Assembly: GCA_900546485.1 (NCBI GenBank) | Contig: URDK01000018.1 | Span: 1-37,362, forward strand | Direction of reading: 5' to 3' | DNA: 37,362 bases | Source: an uncultured Eubacteriales bacterium | GTDB lineage: Bacteria > Bacillota > Clostridia > Oscillospirales > Oscillospiraceae | Shown: positions 31,819 through 37,362 of the stretch, one piece after another | How positions within the stretch are numbered: the stretch's first letter is position 1 | Layout of the letters: each line of letters opens with the position of its first letter | Notes under the pieces: generated by a model | What the model was told of the DNA's origin: nothing | What the model saw: the letters and a program-made list of their open reading frames with translations, nothing else | The model's database searches: none | Translations under genes and position numbers: made by a program

Positions 31819-31847
31819 TGGACAGGGCGCGCGGTACTTGGTATCAT
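31819..31847 (+). promoter_or_regulatory. Promoter of the GH42-like gene
   Basis: TGGACA (31819-31824), 17 bases and TATCAT (31842-31847) form a fair sigma-70-type promoter, 24 bases before the ATG at 31871. No operator was seen. Confidence 0.6.
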
Positions 31848-31870
31848 GTGGGCAAAGGGAGGCGGGAACC

Positions 31871-33808
31871 ATGTACTTTGGCGTTGACTACTATCCCGAG
31901 CAGTGGCAGCCCGGAATGCTGGACGAGGACCTGGACCGTATAGTCGAGCTCGGCTGCAATGTGATACGTATAGGCGAGTTTGCTTGGCACCTCATGGAGC
32001 CTGAGAAAGGGAAATTCGACTTCTCCTTCTTCGACCGCGTAATAGCCGCGGCGGGGAAGAGGGGACTTTCCGTAATCTTCGGCACGCCCACCGCCGCCCC
32101 GCCCGCGTGGCTGGCTCACGCTCGCCCGGACATCCTCTCGCAGTCTGAGAGCGGTGTGCCCAGGGCCTACGGTGGGCGGCATGTGGCCTGTTACAGCAGC
32201 GAGCACTATCTCGAGCGCTGCCGCGCCATAGTAACCGCCCTCGCTGAGCACTACCGGGATGAGCGGTGCATAGTAGCCTGGCAAATCGACAACGAGCTGG
32301 GCCATGAGGGCAGCGACAAGTGCTGGTGCCCCCGCTGCCGCAAAAAGTTTCAGAGCTTCCTCTCGCGAAAGTTCGGCGGAGACATCGCGGCGCTCAACGG
32401 CGCCTACGGCACGGCCTTCTGGAGCCAGGAGTACAACTCCTTTGAGGAAATACCCCTGCCTGCGCCCACTATCACCGTGCATAATCCCGCGCTGCGCCTG
32501 GACTGGGAGCGCTTTTGCAGCGAGAACATACGCGCCTTTGCTGAGGAGCAGTGCGATATCATCCGTCGGATCATTCCGGACGCCTTCATCATACACGACT
32601 TCCCTGGCGGGGGGCTTACAAAGAGCGTCGACTACGCCGCTGTCTCCGCGCTGCTGGACAAGGCGGCCTACAACAACTACCCCGTCTGGGGCGGGCAGAA
32701 GGAGCCGCTGCCGCCGGAGGAGATAGCCTTTGGCCTTGACTACATCCGCGGCCTCAAGGGGGAGAACTTCTTGATAACCGAGGCCATAATGGGCGCGCAG
32801 GGCCACGATATCGCCGGCTGTCTGCCCCGTCCGGGTCAGGCGAAGCTCTGGAGCTGGCAGGCCATGGCCCACGGCTGTGACGGACTACTCTATTTCCGCT
32901 ACCGCGGCGCCGCCAAGGGGGCGGAGCAGTTCTGCTACGGTCTGCTGGACCCGGACAACGTCCCGCGCCGACGCTTTTTTGAAGCGCAGAGCTTCTTTTC
33001 AGAGGTCAGGCAGTTTGAGTCAGCCCTCTCCGCCCCTTTGAGGGCTGAGGCTGCGATACTATATGACTACGACTCCCTTGCCTCCTTCCGCATCCAGAGG
33101 CAGAGCCTGCTGCTGGATACGGAGAGGGAGATGAAGCGCCTGCACGGCATTCTCTACCGCAGGGGAGTGGGAGTGGACGTCATCCCCGCCTCGCGTGACT
33201 TTTCAGCTTATAAGCTGGTAATCGTGCCCAACATGGCGGTGACTGACCCGGAATTCGCCGCGCGGCTGAAGGCCTACGTCGCCGTGGGCGGCACGGCGCT
33301 TGTGACCTTTCGAACCGCCGTAAAGGACAGGGACAACAACCTCGTCTTCGGCAAAAGCCTTCCGGTCGACCTCAACGACCTTCTGGGACTATACGTCGAG
33401 GAGACTGAGAGCGTGCAGGAGCTTGACTCCATCCCCATAGCGGGCGAGTACGGCACGGGCAGGGCAGGGGTGTTCAGGGACATGATAGTCCCAGAGGGCG
33501 CACAGGTGCTCTGGCGCTATGACGATGAATTCTACCGGCGCTATGCTGCCATAACCCGCTGCAACTATGGCCGCGGAGCGGCGTACTACCTCGGCACCGT
33601 CCCCGACCCATCCGTGCTGGATACGCTTTTTGACGAGGTGATGTCCCGCGCTTTAATTGAACGTCTGGACCTGCCGAAAGGCGTAGAGTGCGTCGTCAGG
33701 GGAGAGGGCTCAGAGCGCGTACGTATTCTGATGAACCATAATTCATATCCCGTTGCCGCCATGGGCCGTGAGCTTGGACCTTTCGCGGTGGAGGTAGTTC
33801 CAAGCTGA
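31871..33808 (+). CDS. Glycoside hydrolase family 42 beta-galactosidase
   Basis: This gene encodes 645 residues, a usual GH42 length. The N-terminal TIM barrel opens with FGVDYYPEQW (3-12) and carries the acid/base Glu142 in WQIDNELG and the probable nucleophile Glu304 in LITEAIMG. The zinc-type cysteines are Cys107, Cys151, Cys153 and Cys156 (CWCPRC). A trimerisation domain with a class I amidotransferase-like fold follows from about 390, and a small beta domain ends the protein. There is no signal peptide, so it cleaves imported beta-galactosides in the cytoplasm. It is monocistronic and has no sugar transporter beside it, which leaves its natural substrate open. ATG 31871 follows GGGAGG. 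Confidence 0.92.
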   Translation: MYFGVDYYPEQWQPGMLDEDLDRIVELGCNVIRIGEFAWHLMEPEKGKFDFSFFDRVIAAAGKRGLSVIFGTPTAAPPAWLAHARPDILSQSESGVPRAYGGRHVACYSSEHYLERCRAIVTALAEHYRDERCIVAWQIDNELGHEGSDKCWCPRCRKKFQSFLSRKFGGDIAALNGAYGTAFWSQEYNSFEEIPLPAPTITVHNPALRLDWERFCSENIRAFAEEQCDIIRRIIPDAFIIHDFPGGGLTKSVDYAAVSALLDKAAYNNYPVWGGQKEPLPPEEIAFGLDYIRGLKGENFLITEAIMGAQGHDIAGCLPRPGQAKLWSWQAMAHGCDGLLYFRYRGAAKGAEQFCYGLLDPDNVPRRRFFEAQSFFSEVRQFESALSAPLRAEAAILYDYDSLASFRIQRQSLLLDTEREMKRLHGILYRRGVGVDVIPASRDFSAYKLVIVPNMAVTDPEFAARLKAYVAVGGTALVTFRTAVKDRDNNLVFGKSLPVDLNDLLGLYVEETESVQELDSIPIAGEYGTGRAGVFRDMIVPEGAQVLWRYDDEFYRRYAAITRCNYGRGAAYYLGTVPDPSVLDTLFDEVMSRALIERLDLPKGVECVVRGEGSERVRILMNHNSYPVAAMGRELGPFAVEVVPS

Positions 33809-33823
33809 CAAAAAGCATATATC

Positions 33824-33859
33824 AAAAACCCCGCCGGTCTGATTTCGGCGGGGTTTTTT
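33824..33859 (+). terminator. Terminator of the GH42-like gene
   Basis: A perfect 13-bp stem (33824-33836 with 33846-33858), A-rich at the left and T-rich at the right, is followed by one more T. It follows the stop codon by 15 bases. Confidence 0.9.
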
Positions 33860-33907
33860 CTGCGGCGTGTGAGGGGGAAACAAACATCGTCAAAAATTAA
33901 ACTTTTC

Positions 33908-33925
33908 ATGTAGTCTGGACTACAT
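33908..33925. promoter_or_regulatory. Palindromic operator candidate before the Mo-hydroxylase operon
   Basis: ATGTAGTC and GACTACAT form a perfect inverted repeat around TG. It lies six bases upstream of the -35 box, a position from which an activator or a repressor could act. Its size suits a GntR- or MarR-type dimer. The cognate regulator is not adjacent. Confidence 0.6.
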
Positions 33926-33931
33926 ATGCCG

Positions 33932-33960
33932 TTGAAGGGAAAGTATGGCTGTTTTATCAT
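33932..33960 (+). promoter_or_regulatory. Probable promoter of the Mo-hydroxylase operon
   Basis: TTGAAG (33932-33937), 17 bases and TATCAT (33955-33960) form a moderate sigma-70-type promoter. The leader to 34018 contains a small hairpin (GGGCGGA with TCCGTCC, about 33971-33989) ahead of the AAGGAGG site. No molybdenum-cofactor riboswitch was recognised. Confidence 0.55.
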
Positions 33961-34017
33961 GACCTCAGGCGGGCGGAAGGCATCCGTCCGGGCTTAAAAA
34001 AGCAAGGAGGAATTCAA

Positions 34018-34545
34018 ATGGGCGTGGAAACCACCACATTGACGGTCAACGGTGTGAAGCGCGTGTTCTCGATGGGCGACGCCTTCGGACAGGTGCCGTA
34101 CAGCGAGACGCTGCTTGAGACGCTCCGCGACAGGCTGGGTCTCACCGGAGCTAAGCGCGCCTGCGACGAGGGCGCCTGCGGCTGCTGCACCGTTATCAAG
34201 AACGGCGACGCCGTACCCTCGTGCATGCTGCTGACCGCCGATTGCGACGGAGCGGAGATAACCACACTCGAGGGGCTTGCAGACCCTGAGACGGGCGAGC
34301 TCTCCAAGGTCCAGCAGGCGTTCCTTGACTACAATGCTTTCCAGTGCGGCTTCTGTACGCCGGGCATCATCATGACAGCAACGGCACTGCTTGACAAGAA
34401 TCCTAACCCCAGCGAGGAAGAGGTGCGCGATGCGCTCTCCGGCAACTACTGCCGCTGCATAAGCCAATACCACGTTTTTGAGGCCATAGCCTCCGTCGCG
34501 GGCCGCGGCGTGGAGCTAGACGAGAAATGGGAGGGCAGAAGATGA
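34018..34545 (+). CDS. Mo hydroxylase 2Fe-2S subunit (XdhC/CoxS type)
   Basis: This gene encodes a 175-residue iron-sulfur protein. The plant-ferredoxin-type cluster is held by Cys49, Cys54, Cys57 and Cys69 (CDEGACGCC with a later Cys). The second cluster, in the helical domain, has Cys110 and Cys113 (CGFCTPG) and Cys145 and Cys147 (CRC). This is the electron-relay subunit of xanthine dehydrogenase-family enzymes and passes electrons from the Mo site to FAD. The N-terminus has a short extra strand (METTTL-like) before the ferredoxin fold. Its end overlaps the large subunit start by four bases (ATGA). Cytoplasmic; no signal peptide. Confidence 0.95.
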   Translation: MGVETTTLTVNGVKRVFSMGDAFGQVPYSETLLETLRDRLGLTGAKRACDEGACGCCTVIKNGDAVPSCMLLTADCDGAEITTLEGLADPETGELSKVQQAFLDYNAFQCGFCTPGIIMTATALLDKNPNPSEEEVRDALSGNYCRCISQYHVFEAIASVAGRGVELDEKWEGRR

Positions 34546-36866
34546 AGCACTTCGGTAACGAGAACTATTCCCAGGAAAACTACCGCTACGTAGGCCGCGT
34601 GAACGTGCCGCGCAAGGACGCGCGCGAGATAGTCACAGGCAAGTGCACCTTCCTTGACGACTTCACCCTGCCTAGGACGCTTATCGGACGAGCCAAGCGC
34701 AGCCCGCATGCCCACGCGAGGATAAAGAGCATCAACGTTGAAAAAGCAAAGAAGCTCAACGGCGTCGCGGCGGTGCTGACCTATAAGGATATAGACCAGA
34801 GCTGGCTCATGGGGTGGCCTCCGATGAAGCCCATACTCGGTGAGACGGTGCTCTACGTCGGCGACCCCGTCGCCCTTGTCGCGGCGGAGACCCGCGAGAT
34901 AGCCGACGAGGCCATTGAGCTCATCGAGGTGGAATACGAGGTCCTGCCCGCCGTCACCAGCGGCATAGAGGCCATCAAGGACGGCGCCCCGCAGCTATAT
35001 CCCGACATGTTCAAGAACAACATCGTCACCCCGGGCTATCCGCCCTTCCAGAAGGACGGGCCATTCTGGCACCTCGTCAAGGGCGACCCCGAGAAGGGCT
35101 TCGAGGAGTGCGCCTACATAGCCGAGGACACGGTCGAGTTCTCTAAAATGGCCGCCCCGGCCTCTCCGGAGCCCCCCGGAGCCATTGTTCGCTGGGAGGG
35201 CGGCAAAGACTTCACCGTCTGGTGCGACACGCAGTCAGGCTACATCTGCAAGATAACCAACGCCTCTGTCATCACCGACTGCAACATGGACATCCACACC
35301 TTCAACGTAGGCGGCTCCTACGGCAACAAGCAGAGCCAGGTCGCCATAGTCTCCTCCGCGGCGGTGCTGTCCATGAAGACCGGACGCCCCGTGAAGTTCT
35401 ACCAGACCAAGGCCGAGCAGATGTGCTGCTTTGAGACCCGCCTCGGCAGCCAGGTTCATGCGAAAATAGGCATGGACAAGGATGGCGTCGTCAAGGCTGT
35501 AAAGGCCGAGTGGACGGTTGACACCGGCTGCTTGAGCAACGCTACCCAGGGCCAGATAGGCGTCGGAATCGGCGAGGCTCAGCTAGTCATGTGCAAGTGT
35601 CCAAACTGGGACCTTGACACCAACCTCGTCGTCACGAACAAGCAGCCTGCTGGTATCGTCCGCGGCTACGGCGGTCAGGAGCTCAACTCCTGCCTCTCGC
35701 TGCTCATAGGCCGCACGATGCGCGAGGGCGGCTTCGACCCCGTCGAGTGCTACAAGAAGAACTACGTCGGCGAGGGCGACGTCTACACCTGGCGCGACGG
35801 CCGCCAGTGGCAGGCGCACTCCGTCAACTATGTAAAGGCCATAGAGGCCGCGGCGGAGAAGTTCGGCTGGAAGGACAAATGGAAGGGCTGGGGCGTACCC
35901 ACCTGGGAGAGCGAGGACGGCCGCTTTGTCCGAGGCGTTGGCTGCGGCATAATCGGCAACGCAGACATCGGTGAGGACAATACCGAGGCCTATGTCCGCG
36001 TAGTACCCGACCTTGTGGGCGACAAGGCCCACATCGTACTACAGACAAACATAACCGAGTCCGGCATGGGCCAGCGCAGCAACATCGTCAAGATGGTCGC
36101 CGAGATCATGAACGTGCCCTATGAGCGCGTGGAAATAACCCCGGGAGATACGATGATCAATCCGACCGGCTTCGGCCTCTGCGGCAGCCGCGGTACCATC
36201 ACCTATGGACACGCCGTCTCCAGCGCCGCCGAGGACGCCAAGCACAAGCTCTTCGAGCTCGCCAAGCCCTACCTCGAGGTCGCCGAGGACAGCATGTACC
36301 TCACCGAGTACGGCGTAGCCACCGTTGCCCGCCCGGGCAAGTTCGTCACCTGGAAGAAGCTCATCCCCCAGAACCTCACCCTCACCGGCTACGGTCAGCA
36401 TCTCGAAAACTTCTCAACGCCGAACATGTTCATCGTGTTCCTCGAGGTCCAGGTAGACCGCGAGACCGGTAAGGTGGACGTTCTCAATATGCTTGGCGGC
36501 ACGGATTGCGGCCAGATGATCGACCCCTCCGGACTTGAGATGCAGGCTCAGGGCGGCATAGGTTCCGCCTCACTCGACACCGCCACCTTTGAGGAGCACA
36601 TCATCGACCCCGGCACAGGCCGCACGATGACCTACGACATGATAGAGTACAAGTGGCGCCCCTTCAACGAGTTCCCAGAGTACGAGACCTGCTTCATGGA
36701 GAGCCAGTTCGACACCTTCCAGTTCAAGGCCACGGGCGTCGGCGAGATAGCCGGTGCAGCAGCGGCAAGTGCGACCATGCAGGCCATATCGAACGCCATA
36801 GGCGTCCAGGTTTCCACCTATCCGGCAACACCTGACGTGATACTCAAGGCGCTCGGCAAGATTTGA
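34542..36866 (+). CDS. Mo hydroxylase large molybdopterin-binding subunit
   Basis: This gene encodes the 774-residue catalytic subunit of a xanthine dehydrogenase/4-hydroxybenzoyl-CoA reductase-type enzyme. The N-terminal hammerhead domain (about 15-135) is followed by the Mo-binding half: GGSYGNK (257-263), the cofactor loop GIVRGYGGQELNS, GSRGT and the C-terminal GVGEIAGAAA with the catalytic-type Glu735. The usual AFRGFG motif reads IVRGYG here, so it is not a typical xanthine enzyme. Substrate remains open; purines, nicotinate-like heterocycles, aldehydes and aryl-CoA are all handled by relatives. The start at 34542 follows GGGAGGG; the in-frame ATG at 34527 is inside the Fe-S gene. Confidence 0.92.
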   Translation: MKHFGNENYSQENYRYVGRVNVPRKDAREIVTGKCTFLDDFTLPRTLIGRAKRSPHAHARIKSINVEKAKKLNGVAAVLTYKDIDQSWLMGWPPMKPILGETVLYVGDPVALVAAETREIADEAIELIEVEYEVLPAVTSGIEAIKDGAPQLYPDMFKNNIVTPGYPPFQKDGPFWHLVKGDPEKGFEECAYIAEDTVEFSKMAAPASPEPPGAIVRWEGGKDFTVWCDTQSGYICKITNASVITDCNMDIHTFNVGGSYGNKQSQVAIVSSAAVLSMKTGRPVKFYQTKAEQMCCFETRLGSQVHAKIGMDKDGVVKAVKAEWTVDTGCLSNATQGQIGVGIGEAQLVMCKCPNWDLDTNLVVTNKQPAGIVRGYGGQELNSCLSLLIGRTMREGGFDPVECYKKNYVGEGDVYTWRDGRQWQAHSVNYVKAIEAAAEKFGWKDKWKGWGVPTWESEDGRFVRGVGCGIIGNADIGEDNTEAYVRVVPDLVGDKAHIVLQTNITESGMGQRSNIVKMVAEIMNVPYERVEITPGDTMINPTGFGLCGSRGTITYGHAVSSAAEDAKHKLFELAKPYLEVAEDSMYLTEYGVATVARPGKFVTWKKLIPQNLTLTGYGQHLENFSTPNMFIVFLEVQVDRETGKVDVLNMLGGTDCGQMIDPSGLEMQAQGGIGSASLDTATFEEHIIDPGTGRTMTYDMIEYKWRPFNEFPEYETCFMESQFDTFQFKATGVGEIAGAAAASATMQAISNAIGVQVSTYPATPDVILKALGKI

Positions 36867-36885
36867 GGGAAGGAGAAAGCTTAAA

Positions 36886-37362
36886 ATGAAGAGATTTGAT
36901 TACGTTCGCCCCCAGACCTGCTCCGAGGCCTCCGGCGAGATGGAAAACGGCGCCGTATACATGGCCGGTGGCAGTGACCTCCTCGGCGAACTCAAGCAGG
37001 ATATCCTGCCCAAATATCCGAAAAAGGTAGTCTCCCTCCGCGATATCCCGGAGCTCAAGGGCGTGGCCGTTGAGGACGGCAAGCTCAAGATCGGCGCCAT
37101 GACCACTCTCGCCGAGCTCACCGAGAGCGAGACCGTGGCCTCCGCCGTCCCAGCCCTCGCCGAGGCGGCGCACTCCGTCGCCACTCCGCTCGTGCGCGGC
37201 ATCGGCACCATCGGCGGCAACATCTGCCAGGACGTGCGCTGCTGGTTTTACCGTTACCCCAACGAGATAGGCGGCAGGCTCGACTGCGCCCGCAAGGGCG
37301 GCGCTGAGTGCTATGCCCTCAAGGGCGACAGCAGGTATCACAGCATCTTCGGAGGTATGAAG
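36886..37362 (+). CDS. Mo hydroxylase FAD-binding subunit, 3' end cut by window edge
   Basis: This open frame runs to the end of the window without a stop and gives 159 residues. FAD-binding motifs of the CoxM/XdhB family are visible: AGGSDLL (27-33) and VRGIGTIGGNI (103-113). Directly after, a Cys-containing stretch has Cys114, Cys119 (DVRCWFY), Cys134 (DCARKGG) and Cys142 (ECYALKG), then DSRYHSIFGG. The same type of segment in 4-hydroxybenzoyl-CoA reductase binds an extra 4Fe-4S cluster, so one may be present here. ATG 36886 has AAGGAG upstream, 19 bases after the large subunit. The order small-large-medium completes the three-subunit enzyme. Confidence 0.9.
   Translation, partial: MKRFDYVRPQTCSEASGEMENGAVYMAGGSDLLGELKQDILPKYPKKVVSLRDIPELKGVAVEDGKLKIGAMTTLAELTESETVASAVPALAEAAHSVATPLVRGIGTIGGNICQDVRCWFYRYPNEIGGRLDCARKGGAECYALKGDSRYHSIFGGMK

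Noticed and set aside
1..37362. CRISPR array, insertion sequence, prophage or integron
   Set aside because: No evenly spaced direct repeats, transposase, integrase or terminal inverted repeats were seen. Gene order and codon use look chromosomal throughout.

Overview
The window most likely comes from an anaerobic member of the Bacillota, probably a high-GC gut clostridium of the Oscillospiraceae type. The grounds are strong AGGAGG ribosome binding sites on nearly every gene, GTG and TTG starts, many hairpin-plus-T-run terminators, and the gene content (Etf-linked enoyl-CoA reduction, FAD/Mo hydroxylase, GntR, MarR and ArsR regulators). This is inference; there is no rRNA or marker gene here to settle it. 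No tRNA, rRNA, insertion sequence, phage or CRISPR array was found.

Positions 1-13720 hold a two-operon, CoA-dependent carboxylate pathway built like the E. coli cai/fix carnitine system. The leftward operon encodes an acyl-CoA ligase, a CaiB-like CoA-transferase, a CaiD-like enoyl-CoA hydratase, an SLC13/DASS-type anion transporter and a second CaiB-like transferase cut by the left edge. The second leftward operon encodes FixA, FixB, an FadH/Old-Yellow-type enoate reductase and a CaiA-like acyl-CoA dehydrogenase. Between them, on the other strand, lies a sigma-54 enhancer-binding protein with an intact GAFTGA loop. Each operon is preceded by a near-consensus -24/-12 element, and the two elements are almost the same sequence, so the three units look like one sigma-54 regulon. 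Carnitine is an unlikely substrate because the transporter is an anion symporter type rather than a BCCT carrier. The most economical reading is activation and reduction of an unsaturated or hydroxylated organic acid as an electron sink.

Positions 13721-14105 are a 385-base stretch without a gene that carries two strong hairpins of unknown purpose. A divergent marR/MFS pair follows (14106-15879), with two near-identical operators laid over the two promoters.

Positions 15965-22171 encode F1Fo ATP synthase in the order a, c, b, alpha, gamma, beta, epsilon. There is no separate delta gene. Instead, the C-terminal domain of delta is fused to the N-terminus of alpha, and the delta N-terminal domain is missing. 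Subunit c has a signal-peptide-like extension.

Positions 22315-25298 hold a stand-alone B3/B4-domain protein and an arsenic-type operon: arsR, a DUF318/ArsP permease, a small thioredoxin-like protein and thioredoxin-type arsC, with two ATCAA-N6-TTGAT operators. Positions 25384-31765 hold a GntR/FCD regulator followed by a peptide or amino-acid operon: APC permease, class V aminotransferase, leaderless S10 carboxypeptidase, amidohydrolase and RidA. A GH42 beta-galactosidase-like enzyme (31871-33808) stands alone. The right end (34018 to the edge) is a molybdenum hydroxylase of the xanthine dehydrogenase family, in the order 2Fe-2S, Mo and FAD subunits, the last one cut by the window.
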